From the NCBI GenBank assembly GCA_019420275.1, contig JAHZHN010000006.1, positions 1-64,000 of the forward strand: a DNA stretch of 64,000 nucleotides, in the 5' to 3' direction. Below are positions 16,646 through 25,257 of this stretch, in pieces; position 1 is the stretch's first letter, and every line of letters begins with the position of its first letter. Both the position numbers and the translations under genes were made by a program. Below the pieces are notes generated by a model that was not told where the DNA came from, did not search any database, and worked only from the letters and a program-made list of their open reading frames with translations. Source of the DNA: Clostridiales bacterium. Its GTDB lineage: Bacteria > Bacillota > Clostridia > Lachnospirales > Lachnospiraceae.

Positions 16646-17662
16646 TTATTCTGCCGTACTGATTTCATCGTATGTTTTTTCTGCTTCATCCATAATGTCC
16701 TGACTAATCGTCATTCCAATCTTTTTAGCTGCAGCTGTATTGACAATGACATCCCCTTCTTTAAAAGATTCATAATTCATATCTTTTGCTTCGGATTCCC
16801 CTTTCAAAACTTTTGCTGCCATCTCTCCAGTCTGTTCTCCTAAATCTACAAAATCAATTCCAACACATGCGACACATCCTAATTTTACTTGTTCTACTTC
16901 TGAACCAAATACTGGAATCTTTGCCTTATTTGCCTTTTCCAGATATGTCTGCATATTGCTGACAACGAGATTATCTGTAAGATTTGTAATGCAGTCTACC
17001 TTCTTAATCAGACTGTCTGCTGCCATTGGCATATCTGCAGAAGAAGTAATTCCCTGTGTAATAATTTCAAATCCATATTTATCTGCTGCTTTTTCATAAG
17101 CTTCAATTCCTGCTTTTGAATTTGCTTCATTTGTACTATAGAAAATACCAACTTTCTTTGCATCCGGCATCATTTTACGAATCAGTTCCAGCTGCTGATC
17201 TGCCAGTACCATATCGGAAGTCCCCGTAATATTTCCAACATTGTTTCCATCATCATCTACAAATCCTGCCTCTTCAGGAGATGTTACCGCAGTATAAATA
17301 ACCGGAGTACCACTGTCTTTTACTGCATTATAGGCGCTCTGAGCACTAGGTGTTGCAATCGCACAGATCAGGTCAAAATCCTTTGACGCAAAATTGGAAG
17401 CAATCTGGTTATCAGTTGCCGTGTCTGCCTGAGAGTTCTGATATGTAACTTCAAGATTATCTCCCTCTTTAATTCCTTCATTCTCTAATCCCTTCAGAAA
17501 TCCCTTTCTGCAGTTGTCCAAAGAACCATGCTCTGCAAACTGAAGAATTCCTATTTTGTAGGTTTCATCACCGCTTCCTCCCTTTTTTCCACATCCTGCT
17601 GCTATCGCTGCTGCCATAACTGCAGCCAGTCCGGCTGCCAATACTCTTTTCATTAATCTCAT
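16646..17662 (-). CDS. ABC transporter substrate-binding lipoprotein (COG2984/TrpX-like)
   Basis: Secreted binding protein of 338 residues. A signal peptide of about 23 residues ends in the lipobox IAAGC (lipidated C24). The mature part has the two-lobe fold of COG2984 (YKIGILQFAEHGSLDN at the start). The AGGAGA six bases before the ATG at 17662 supports this start. First gene of the operon, behind a T-box, so its ligand should be the amino acid sensed by the T-box. Streptococcal homologues (TrpX) are linked to tryptophan, but I could not confirm the specifier here. Confidence 0.88.
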   Translation of the reverse strand: MRLMKRVLAAGLAAVMAAAIAAGCGKKGGSGDETYKIGILQFAEHGSLDNCRKGFLKGLENEGIKEGDNLEVTYQNSQADTATDNQIASNFASKDFDLICAIATPSAQSAYNAVKDSGTPVIYTAVTSPEEAGFVDDDGNNVGNITGTSDMVLADQQLELIRKMMPDAKKVGIFYSTNEANSKAGIEAYEKAADKYGFEIITQGITSSADMPMAADSLIKKVDCITNLTDNLVVSNMQTYLEKANKAKIPVFGSEVEQVKLGCVACVGIDFVDLGEQTGEMAAKVLKGESEAKDMNYESFKEGDVIVNTAAAKKIGMTISQDIMDEAEKTYDEISTAE

Positions 17663-17735
17663 AATTTTCTCTCCTTTTGATTCCTATTTTGTTCCGTCTG
17701 GTGTTTCCCAGTCTTTCTATCCTGCAAATAGAAAA

Positions 17736-18002
17736 AAAGAAAAGCCTCAAGCATCTCTGCTTGAGGCGAAATATCCGCGGTACCACTCAAATTGACATAA
17801 ACTGTCCACTCTTATCATATACTATCATATATGCCCACTGTGATAACGGGTTGGGTGCCCGGCGACTCCTACTATTATTTCAAAATCGCCCTCGAAAGTC
17901 CATTCGTCAGGGAATTCATACTGCAATCTCACCATCTGCAGCTCTCTGAGAATCATTCGAATCCTGCTTACTACTCTTTCTCAACGGTTTCTTTTCTATT
18001 TG
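17736..18002 (-). ncRNA. T-box riboswitch
   Basis: Transcript leader on the minus strand. Visible parts: Stem I base with GAAAGAGTAGTAA, the apical AGAGAGCTGC and GAATGGACTTTCGAG elements, AGTAGG, the stem III region CGGG..CCCG, the T-box core GAGTGGTACCGCGG (17788-17775) and a 10-bp terminator stem (17767-17758 / 17753-17744) followed by a T-run. It senses uncharged tRNA and antiterminates. The specifier codon is uncertain: between GAA and AGTAGG lies only ATAAT. Confidence 0.92.
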
Positions 18003-18008
18003 TTTAAA

Positions 18009-18037
18009 ATCATAATACTTTTGTCTGCCATTGTCAA
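18009..18037 (-). promoter_or_regulatory. Promoter of the T-box operon
   Basis: Minus strand consensus TTGACA (18032-18037), 17-bp spacer, TATGAT (18009-18014). Confidence 0.8.
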
Positions 18038-18053
18038 GAAAAATTTTTACTTT

Positions 18054-18692
18054 CTATTTGTAGAAAGAATGGCCCTCATACGTGAACAATCGAGTCAAAG
18101 ACCGCTCAAACCAAGATACATTCTTTGGGCTGGCAATTGTTTTCTCCACAAAATAAAGGGCACCTTCTGAATAATCCTCGCCTTTTAAGGCTCTGTCTAC
18201 ACTTTCTTTTGTACTTTCCGTTACATGAACAGATTCATATCTTCCATCTGCGGTGGGCGAGAACTGAACATTTCCATTTTCTCTTTGGAAGACCACCTCT
18301 TCAATAGAATTTGGAAAGTCTTCTGAACGCACACGATTCAAAATTACATTGGCCACCAATATTTTACTCTTCATATCTTTGTCTGTAGCCTCTGCTTCTA
18401 CAATTCTCTCCAATATGGATCGTTCCCTTTCTGTCACCTCATGGGTTGTTCCCTGAATATATACAGGCTTTTCTTGGATCTTTTTCTCCAGATTAATCTT
18501 CGTTACCAGCTGTGCCTGTAAAAGATATTCTCTTTGTTCATTCAAAAGTTTCGTCTGAACCAGATGTTCCATTTTAATGCTGCTTTCTTTTGGCAGCTGC
18601 ATAAACTCGCTGGCACATACCTTCTGCCCAAAACTGCAGATTCCTATGGAACATACAATGGCTGCAATTTCAATTTTCTTCTTCAATGTCAC
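18054..18692 (-). CDS. SleB-family cell wall hydrolase
   Basis: Protein of 212 residues with an N-terminal signal peptide or anchor (about 1-28, ending near KVCASEF) and a C-terminal SleB/CwlJ-type lytic transglycosylase domain from about residue 85; IVEAEA carries the likely catalytic glutamate. The family cuts cortex peptidoglycan during spore germination, but many clostridia also have vegetative members. No peptidoglycan-binding repeat or YpeB partner is present, so a germination role is only a possibility. It sits alone just upstream of the T-box promoter. Confidence 0.8.
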   Translation of the reverse strand: MTLKKKIEIAAIVCSIGICSFGQKVCASEFMQLPKESSIKMEHLVQTKLLNEQREYLLQAQLVTKINLEKKIQEKPVYIQGTTHEVTERERSILERIVEAEATDKDMKSKILVANVILNRVRSEDFPNSIEEVVFQRENGNVQFSPTADGRYESVHVTESTKESVDRALKGEDYSEGALYFVEKTIASPKNVSWFERSLTRLFTYEGHSFYK

Positions 18693-18807
18693 ATACGCTC
18701 CTTTGGTATAGTGTATGCAACTTTGAGAAAAATATTCTTACGAAATTGTAAATTTTTCTAACTTTTTCAAGACAATTTATTGGGATGCTGCCTTATTTCT
18801 CAGCATT

Positions 18808-18843
18808 AAAAAATCCGGACACCTGACTGCGCCCGGATTTTTT
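18808..18843 (-). terminator. Terminator of the nan/nag operon
   Basis: Stem 18808-18818 / 18833-18843 (11 bp) with A and T runs included in the arms, 24 bp after the nagA stop. Confidence 0.85.
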
Positions 18844-18866
18844 AATCCGCATAACCCAGAAAATCG

Positions 18867-20030
18867 TTATTCTCTGAATTCTTTACCGTCTTTTATGACC
18901 ATTTTTAGATTCAAATCCTCATCCCACAGTACAAGATTCGCTTTTTTCCCTTGCTCAATAGATCCATACTCATCATCAATTCCAAGACTCTTTGCAGGGT
19001 TAATGGTAGCGCATGCTACGGCTGTTTCCAGCGGAATCTTCATCTCTTTTACAACCGTCCTAACACAATCCGGAAGAGGCGTTACAGAACCCGCCAGAGC
19101 TCCATCCGATACCAAAGTTGCTCGATTCCCCCGAACTTTTACATCCAGTCCGCCAAGAGTATATTCTCCATCCGGCATTCCTGCCGCACGCATGCTGTCG
19201 CTAATGAGAATCATTCGCTCTTCTCCCAGCATCTGGAAAGTAGCTCTTACTACCGCCGGATGGATATGCACTCCATCGCAGATAATTTCAGCCATAACAT
19301 GGCGGCTGTCAGCAACTGCTCCCACAACTCCTGGTTCACGATGAGAAAAGGCCGGCATGGCATTATAAAGATGCACTGCATGGTTCGCTCCTGCGTCAAA
19401 AGCTTTCTTTGCTGCGGCATAATCTGCATTTGTATGAGCAAGAGATACCGAAACTTCATTTTTTACTTCTCGAATAAATGTATCTGTCTCAAATTCTTCC
19501 GGAGCTATTCCAATAAATTTTACCAGTCCATTGGCAGCTTTTTGAAACTTCTTATAGATTTCAATACTGCATGGAATAATATTTCTCTCGTCTTGAGCTC
19601 CTTTTTTTACTTTGCTGATAAATGGGCCTTCCATATTGATGCCTACAAGATCTGCTCCTGCTGCGGCAGTTCCCTCTTCCTGAGTTTTTTTGTATTGTGC
19701 AGCATTGGAAAGAACTGCTTCTAATTCCTCCACAGGAAGTGTCATTGTCGCAGGCGCAATTGCCGTTACTCCAATGGATGCCTCATAGGAAGCAATAGTG
19801 TCCAAAGCTTCTTTTGTGCCGTCACAGACATCCATTCCTTTGCAGCCATGAAAATGAAGGTCAATCATTCCCGGCAGGCAGTAACATCCTTTTCCGTCTA
19901 CAATCTCCTCTCCAAATTCCTCTTTCGATTCCCCTGGCAGAACTTTTTTAATTTTATCTCCTTCTGTTACAATATTCCCGGATACAAACTTTTGATCCGG
20001 CATATAGATTTTTACATTTTTTATGATCAT
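18867..20030 (-). CDS. nagA: N-acetylglucosamine-6-phosphate deacetylase
   Basis: Amidohydrolase of 387 residues removing acetate from GlcNAc-6-phosphate to give glucosamine-6-phosphate. The N-terminal metal motif is DLHFHGCKG, a metal-binding glutamate lies in NMEGPFIS, histidines in LAHTNADY and NHAVHLYNAM, and the catalytic aspartate in LISDSM. Last gene of nanE-rpiR-nagB-nagA, 19 bp after nagB. It supplies NagB with its substrate. Confidence 0.95.
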   Translation of the reverse strand: MIIKNVKIYMPDQKFVSGNIVTEGDKIKKVLPGESKEEFGEEIVDGKGCYCLPGMIDLHFHGCKGMDVCDGTKEALDTIASYEASIGVTAIAPATMTLPVEELEAVLSNAAQYKKTQEEGTAAAGADLVGINMEGPFISKVKKGAQDERNIIPCSIEIYKKFQKAANGLVKFIGIAPEEFETDTFIREVKNEVSVSLAHTNADYAAAKKAFDAGANHAVHLYNAMPAFSHREPGVVGAVADSRHVMAEIICDGVHIHPAVVRATFQMLGEERMILISDSMRAAGMPDGEYTLGGLDVKVRGNRATLVSDGALAGSVTPLPDCVRTVVKEMKIPLETAVACATINPAKSLGIDDEYGSIEQGKKANLVLWDEDLNLKMVIKDGKEFRE

Positions 20031-20049
20031 ATCATAACCTTCTTTTGTC

Positions 20050-20793
20050 TTATTTCAAATACTCCTCCGGCACTTTAGATAAAGCCGCCTCGTCTGCTAC
20101 GATCGTTACATCTGGATGGAACTGTAAAATAGATCCCGGAACATGAGGCGTTACAGGTCCACAGATAGAATTTTTCAGGGCCTCTGCTTTTCCTTCTCCG
20201 CTGACAACAACAAGGAGTTTCTTTGATTTTAAAATTGTTCCAATTCCCATGCTGTACGCCTGTCTCGGAACATCGTCTGCTGACGCAAAGAATCTCTTAT
20301 TTGCTTCAATAGTGCTTTCTTTCAAATCCACGCAGTGAGTTGCTTTTTCAAATACATCCCCAGGCTCATTGAATCCGATATGACCATTATGACCCAGTCC
20401 AAGAAGCTGCAGGTCCACCTGTCCAAGAGAAGCCAGCAAATCTTCATAACGAGAAGTTTCAGCCTCACTATCCATGTTCATACCATCTGGAAGATATGTA
20501 TTTTCCACATTAATATTTACTTTGTCGAATAAATACTCATGCATAAAATAATAATAACTCTGTTCATTCTCCTTTGGCAGTCCTTTATATTCATCCAGAT
20601 TAACCGTTGTTACCTTTGAAAAATCCAGATCACCTTTTTTATACCATTCTACAAGCTGATTGTAAACTCCGATTGGAGAAGAACCAGTTGCCAGTCCTAA
20701 AAGAGATTCGGGTTTTAAAATCATCTGTGCAGAAATAATATTTGCTGCTGTTCTGCTCATTTCATCATAATCTTTTGTTCTATAAATTCTCAT
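20050..20793 (-). CDS. nagB: Glucosamine-6-phosphate deaminase
   Basis: Converts glucosamine-6-phosphate to fructose-6-phosphate and ammonia, joining amino-sugar breakdown to glycolysis. The 247-residue protein has D67/E68 in NLDEYKGL and the active-site block LGLGHNGHIGFNEPG (131-145). It begins two bases after the rpiR-type gene's stop, which suggests coupled translation. Confidence 0.96.
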   Translation of the reverse strand: MRIYRTKDYDEMSRTAANIISAQMILKPESLLGLATGSSPIGVYNQLVEWYKKGDLDFSKVTTVNLDEYKGLPKENEQSYYYFMHEYLFDKVNINVENTYLPDGMNMDSEAETSRYEDLLASLGQVDLQLLGLGHNGHIGFNEPGDVFEKATHCVDLKESTIEANKRFFASADDVPRQAYSMGIGTILKSKKLLVVVSGEGKAEALKNSICGPVTPHVPGSILQFHPDVTIVADEAALSKVPEEYLK

Positions 20794-20795
20794 TC

Positions 20796-21611
20796 TTATT
20801 CTCCTTTTAACGCTTTTACTGTATGATCGTGCATCGTTTCTTTCCTAAATTTATCCTTCTTCAAATAATAAGAATAAATCAAATCCAGCATGACCAGAAT
20901 CGGAAATTGAGGGGAAATCATATTTCCGTAATTTAAATACTTTAATGATGGAATCAAAACCAGCTCATCACAAAATTCCCGATATTCTTCTTGATTGTTG
21001 CCTGTAATTAAAATTGTTTTTGCACCTCTTTGATGAGATTCCCGAAGCATATAAAGTACATCTTTTGCCTCTCCTCCGATGCTGATTCCAATCACCAGAA
21101 AACCTGGTTTCTGAAAAACTGCCTGAATTCTCATAAGATCCGCATCCTGGACAGCGTCAATATCTACTCCGATTCTTACAAATCTCAGCATCATTTCTTT
21201 TGCAGCAAGTCCAGAATTACCTCTTCCACATACAAAAACTCGCTCAGCCTGTTCCAAAAGGTCACAAATTCTTAAAATCTGTTCTTCATCCAGAAGACTG
21301 TATGTTTTATTCAACAGTTCTTGATAAGCATTGAGCACCATCCTCGTATGGCTGTCAACTGCTGCGTCTTTCTCCATGAAAGTTTCTTCATATTGATAAA
21401 TGAATTCCCGATAGCCTCTATATCCGCATTTTTTTGCGAATCGTGACAAAGACGCTTCCGATACAAACAATCGCTTTGCGACTGCCCTGGCCGAAAAATC
21501 AGCCTGTTCCTTATTATTGATAAAAAAATCTGCAATTGTTTTCTCCAATGGGGTAAAATTCTTATAATTGGATTCAATAATTGGCAGCACTGATTTTACA
21601 TAATATTCCAT
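20796..21611 (-). CDS. MurR/RpiR family transcriptional regulator
   Basis: Regulator of 271 residues: an N-terminal helix-turn-helix (about 1-77, with AKRLFVSEASLSRFAKKCGY) and a C-terminal SIS phosphosugar-binding domain (about 115-250, VFVCGRGNSG). Such proteins sense amino-sugar phosphates such as ManNAc-6-P or GlcNAc-6-P. Being inside the nan/nag operon, it most likely controls that operon. A palindrome TGAAAGTTCTTTCA at 22384-22397 upstream of nanE is a candidate operator. Confidence 0.88.
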   Translation of the reverse strand: MEYYVKSVLPIIESNYKNFTPLEKTIADFFINNKEQADFSARAVAKRLFVSEASLSRFAKKCGYRGYREFIYQYEETFMEKDAAVDSHTRMVLNAYQELLNKTYSLLDEEQILRICDLLEQAERVFVCGRGNSGLAAKEMMLRFVRIGVDIDAVQDADLMRIQAVFQKPGFLVIGISIGGEAKDVLYMLRESHQRGAKTILITGNNQEEYREFCDELVLIPSLKYLNYGNMISPQFPILVMLDLIYSYYLKKDKFRKETMHDHTVKALKGE

Positions 21612-21628
21612 ACTGCTTCTCCAGTATC

Positions 21629-22315
21629 CTACTGTATCGCTTCTGCAAATGATTTTGTAATTAACTGTGGTCTTGTAATTGCAGAACCTACAACAACACT
21701 GTATGCTCCCAGTTCCAATACTCTTTTTGCCTTCTTTGGGGTATTGACATTTCCTTCTGCAATGACCGGATGTTTCACCTGATCTAAAATCTTTCGTAAT
21801 ACTTCAAAGTCATTTTCCTCAATCTTTAACCCTTTGCTCTGTTTTGTATACCCTACTAACGTTGTGCCAATAAAATCAAATCCCAGCTGATCTGCATGAA
21901 TCGCTTCTTCTACGGTAGAACAGTCTGCCATCCACAGCTGATCCGGATATTTTTCCTTGACTTGATGGAAAAATTCATCTAAAGTCAACCCTTCCGGACG
22001 TTCTGCTTTCGTAGCATCCATCGCAATGATCTCTGGTTTTACCTCCATCAGCTGATCAACTTCTTTCATTGTAGGAGTAATATAAACATCACATCCTTCG
22101 TAATTCTGCTTTACAATTCCAATGATTGGCAGGTCTACCTGTGATTGTATCTCATGGATGTCCTCTTTGGTGTTGGCCCGAATCCCAACGGCTCCGCCTT
22201 CTTTTGCAGCCAGCGCCATTCTTCCCATAATAAAAGAAGAATGCAGAGGTTCTTCCGGCAGTGCCTGACAGGATACGATTAATTTTCCTTTTAACTGTTC
22301 AATCTTTTGGTTCAT
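21629..22315 (-). CDS. nanE: N-acetylmannosamine-6-phosphate 2-epimerase
   Basis: TIM-barrel enzyme of 228 residues that converts ManNAc-6-P to GlcNAc-6-P, a sialic-acid breakdown step. Family motifs include [13 protein letters not shown] near the start, ADCSTVEEA, and [11 protein letters not shown] in the phosphate-binding region. The start follows AAAGGAGGGACGAA. First gene of the operon. No sialidase, nanA lyase or sialic-acid transporter lies in this window, so the source of ManNAc-6-P is encoded elsewhere. Confidence 0.94.
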   Translation of the reverse strand: MNQKIEQLKGKLIVSCQALPEEPLHSSFIMGRMALAAKEGGAVGIRANTKEDIHEIQSQVDLPIIGIVKQNYEGCDVYITPTMKEVDQLMEVKPEIIAMDATKAERPEGLTLDEFFHQVKEKYPDQLWMADCSTVEEAIHADQLGFDFIGTTLVGYTKQSKGLKIEENDFEVLRKILDQVKHPVIAEGNVNTPKKAKRVLELGAYSVVVGSAITRPQLITKSFAEAIQ

Positions 22316-22338
22316 TTCGTCCCTCCTTTATTGCTTTT

Positions 22339-22397
22339 ATCATAGCTTCTTTTTAAACTATTTTCAATACAATACATCATTTCTGAAAGTTCTTTCA
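22339..22397 (-). promoter_or_regulatory. nanE operon promoter with palindromic candidate operator
   Basis: Minus strand TTGAAA (22362-22367), 17-bp spacer, TATGAT (22339-22344). A 14-bp palindrome TGAAAGTTCTTTCA (22384-22397) lies 16 bp upstream of the -35, and GTTCTTTCATT recurs at about 22463. RpiR-type operators are often such palindromes, but this link is inferred. Confidence 0.6.
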
Positions 22398-22477
22398 TTC
22401 ATTTTTTTCTTATTTACGATAATACGCCATTCTCGGACTTTCAAAAAAACGCAGACTGTATGTTCTTTCATTGGCAT

Positions 22478-22521
22478 AAAAAAAAGAAGGAATTGGTTGT
22501 TGGATTTTTACCAATTCCTTC
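22478..22521 (-). terminator. rnpB terminator
   Basis: 12-bp perfect stem 22486-22497 / 22510-22521 followed on the minus strand by eight Us (22485-22478), directly after the RNase P RNA. Confidence 0.9.
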
Positions 22522-22529
22522 CTTTTTTA

Positions 22530-22880
22530 TGCTCAGACAGCCGATAAGCCGGGTTCTGTCGTTGAATGGCCATCTATCTCGACCTGCTGTTGCCAGCAGG
22601 CTCATGCGACCCACCTGAAAACAAATCGGGCCAATTTATCGTTTTCTATTCGGTCTTGCTTCGGATGAGGTTTACATGTGCCCTGTCTGTTACCAAACAG
22701 GCGGTAAGCTCTTACCTTGCCTTTCCACCCTTACCGGCGAAACCGGCGGTTTATTTCTGTTGCACTGGCTTGAGGGTCACCCCTACCGGACGTTATCCGG
22801 CATCCTGCCCTGTGAAGCCCGGACTTTCCTCACCATTTCCCTTTCGTCTGAAATGGCGCGGCCATTTGTCTGTCTAAGCA
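22530..22880 (-). ncRNA. rnpB: RNase P RNA
   Basis: Catalytic RNA of ribonuclease P, about 351 bases, which matures tRNA 5' ends. The ends pair as an 11-bp P1 (22870-22880 with 22530-22540, one G-U). Conserved blocks are present: GAGGAAAGTCCGGGCT near the 5' end and ACAGAACCCGGCTTAT near the 3' end, which form the P4 pairing region. The overall plan suggests the A-type rather than the Bacillus B-type, but I did not fold it fully. Confidence 0.96.
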
Positions 22881-22888
22881 CAGGTGAT

Positions 22889-22917
22889 ATCATATCACAA
22901 AATATTTTCTGAAACAA
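22889..22917 (-). promoter_or_regulatory. rnpB promoter
   Basis: Minus strand TTGTTT (22912-22917), 17-bp spacer, TATGAT (22889-22894), placing the start of transcription near the mapped 5' end at 22880. Confidence 0.65.
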
Positions 22918-22944
22918 TAAATTTTCTCTGATTTTTCAAAATTA

Positions 22945-23427
22945 TTAAGCAAGTACCTTTCCTTCTGGGAATGCTCTCCGGAATAATGTCCTAACCAACG
23001 GTCCTGCAATCAGCAGCTGAAACGGTAAAGCCATAATAAAATTCTTCGGAATATTCGTAATCCAGATGATTCCAAGCTGGCTCCATGCTCCTGTATGAAC
23101 GCACATTTCCAATCCGCCGTACAGGGACATCAAAATCACCATAGGCACTACCATGCTGCATGAGACGCCGAGTACCTTCTTGATAGTAGTACTTTCCGGA
23201 GTTACAAGAAAACGAAACGCAAATTTTTTTGCCGGACCAGAAACAATAAACCAGTCGCAGATCATCGCAAAAATATAGGCAAATGGAAATCCCATCCATC
23301 CTTCCTGCAGTGTTGCTATAGAAAACTGTCCTGTATGCAAAAATACATTATACATGCTCATCCAGAACACCATGCAAAAACACATTAAAATCGTATAAAT
23401 TAAACTTTCTCTTTTATTCTGAGGCAT
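22945..23427 (-). CDS. DUF2798 family membrane protein
   Basis: Membrane protein of 160 residues with four hydrophobic segments, arranged as two repeats of the DUF2798 type (an early MCFCMVFWMSMYN segment and a later VVPMVILMSLYGG segment). Function unknown. It is a single gene between rnpB and the nucleoside kinase, with AGGAGAGAAAG before the ATG. Confidence 0.8.
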   Translation of the reverse strand: MPQNKRESLIYTILMCFCMVFWMSMYNVFLHTGQFSIATLQEGWMGFPFAYIFAMICDWFIVSGPAKKFAFRFLVTPESTTIKKVLGVSCSMVVPMVILMSLYGGLEMCVHTGAWSQLGIIWITNIPKNFIMALPFQLLIAGPLVRTLFRRAFPEGKVLA

Positions 23428-23561
23428 ACTTTCTCTCCTTTCTTGTTACAGCCTGATGCCTATTCTAACAAATTTTTCTTTCTCGTGTAATAGGTAGTTT
23501 TATTTTCGTGTTTTTATACAACTTTTTTCGCCTATATTAGCAGTTTCATAGTTTTTATGTA

Positions 23562-23590
23562 CAAAAAAAAGAGGGATGATTCCCTCTTTT
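23562..23590 (-). terminator. Terminator of the nucleoside kinase gene
   Basis: 10-bp stem 23567-23576 / 23581-23590 with a 4-base loop, starting at the stop codon and followed by a U-run. Confidence 0.85.
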
Positions 23591-25244
23591 AAGTTTCAAA
23601 GCAGCTTCCTCCGATAAACTCTCTTAGAAGAGAAGTTTTTGGTATATCCTCACTTTTAATATTCAAAAAATAATCCAGAAATTTTAACAGCCTCTTGGCT
23701 TCCTGATATTCCGGACAATCCTCCGGCACTGCAAACAGCAGCGGCTCCGCATATTGTTTTAAAACCGCAAGTTCATAAATTTGAGCGGAATTAAACATAA
23801 TATCTGCCTCTTCCTGATAAGGAAAAATATTTTCCTCTTCCCCCTGTCTTACAGAGTCCCATCGGGCAATGGTCTGCCTTGCATCATTGCCTCTTGCCAT
23901 GGCATCCCGGACAATCCTGCGCAGCAGCCTGCCGTCAGAACTTGGAATCCGATTATGCTCATCCAGATTGATCTGGCTTAATGCACTGACATATATTTTA
24001 TATTTACTTTCATCCGGCAGATTTTTTGAGAGCATGGTATTCAATCCATGAATTCCCTCAATTACAAGTACATCATGCTGAGCAAGCTCAAGTTCATGTC
24101 CCCGGTATTCTCTTTTGCCCGTCACAAAATTATAACTCGGCATAGAAATTTTCTCTCCATGAAGCAGCTGGTTCATATGATGAGAAAACAATTTCGTATC
24201 CAAAGAAGCGATGGTCTCAAAATTATAATTCCCCATCTCATCCTTTGGCGACATCTCTCTGTCAAAGAAATAATCATCCAGAGAAATAGGATGAGGCTTT
24301 TTCCCCGCAATCTCAAGCTGAATTGATAGTCTATGTGAAAATGTTGTTTTTCCAGAGGAAGAAGGTCCCGCAATCAGTACAATTTTTTTATCTTCCCTCA
24401 CAATCTCATCTGCGATATCTGACAGCAGTTTTTCCTGCAGTCCTTCCTGAAGAAGAATCAAATGACTGATATTACCCTCTGTAATCACCTCATTCAAAGC
24501 TCCCACTGTATCAACACCCAAAGTCTTACTCCATTCTCTGGATCTTTGCATGACACGAAACAGCTTGGGCTGCGGATAAAATTTAGCAATTTTTTCTGTC
24601 TGGTGCCTTTTAGGAGTCTGCAAAACAAGCCCATCCTGATAAGGAGATACAAGAAAATTCTCAATATACCCGGTGGAAGGCGCCATATAACCATAGAAAT
24701 AATTTTCGTATCCGTCCAGACAATACATATTTGTCTTTGAACCTCTTCGAAACCGGAACAGTCTCTGTTTTTCTCTCAGGCCAACACTCTCAAAGTATTT
24801 TCGGGCTTTTGCCGTATCAACAGAATATTTTGTAATGGGCAAATCCTGGTTCCTCAGCCATTCCATCTGTTCCTGTATTTTAAGAGCCAGCTGCGTATTA
24901 ACTTGGATGTCTTTCACGAGAAACTCACAAAATGTACTGTTCCCAATGGAATAGTTAATCGCAATATCATCTACAGCCCCTGCTCCCAGTACATCTTCGC
25001 ATGCCTTCAAAAACATAAACATTGCAGTCCTCTTATAAGTCATATACCCTGCCTGCTCTTCTAACGTTACAAATCTAATATAACTGTCTTCTCGGACTGG
25101 CTTAAAAAGTTCCTTCAATTTGCCATTCGCATAGGCAAGAAGAATAACAGGTTCTCCTGGCTTTTGTATCTTTTTTGCCAGCTCTCCAAGTGTCGTTCCT
25201 TCCTCAAGCATATATGTTTTCTGATGAACAACTGCCCGTACCAT
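23589..25244 (-). CDS. Uridine kinase-like nucleoside kinase with TGS-type N-terminus
   Basis: 551 residues. The N-terminal part resembles the TGS domain (about 1-60) and the second additional domain of threonyl-tRNA synthetase, and the C-terminal half is a uridine kinase/phosphoribulokinase fold with P-loop GPSSSGKT (293-300) and the substrate segment SLDDYFFDR. It probably phosphorylates uridine or cytidine; why it carries synthetase-like domains is not known. Last gene of a chain trmK-nif3-kinase, 13 bp after nif3. Confidence 0.88.
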   Translation of the reverse strand: MVRAVVHQKTYMLEEGTTLGELAKKIQKPGEPVILLAYANGKLKELFKPVREDSYIRFVTLEEQAGYMTYKRTAMFMFLKACEDVLGAGAVDDIAINYSIGNSTFCEFLVKDIQVNTQLALKIQEQMEWLRNQDLPITKYSVDTAKARKYFESVGLREKQRLFRFRRGSKTNMYCLDGYENYFYGYMAPSTGYIENFLVSPYQDGLVLQTPKRHQTEKIAKFYPQPKLFRVMQRSREWSKTLGVDTVGALNEVITEGNISHLILLQEGLQEKLLSDIADEIVREDKKIVLIAGPSSSGKTTFSHRLSIQLEIAGKKPHPISLDDYFFDREMSPKDEMGNYNFETIASLDTKLFSHHMNQLLHGEKISMPSYNFVTGKREYRGHELELAQHDVLVIEGIHGLNTMLSKNLPDESKYKIYVSALSQINLDEHNRIPSSDGRLLRRIVRDAMARGNDARQTIARWDSVRQGEEENIFPYQEEADIMFNSAQIYELAVLKQYAEPLLFAVPEDCPEYQEAKRLLKFLDYFLNIKSEDIPKTSLLREFIGGSCFET

Positions 25245-25257
25245 ACGCGCCTCCTTT

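Noticed and set aside
17881..17920. UGG in GAATGGAC as tryptophan specifier of the T-box
   Set aside because: It lies in the conserved apical element GAAT..ACTTTCGAG of Stem I, not in the specifier loop next to AGTAGG.
22530..22912. Plus-strand reading frames over the RNase P RNA
   Set aside because: The sequence is fully explained by rnpB on the minus strand with its promoter, P1 helix and terminator.
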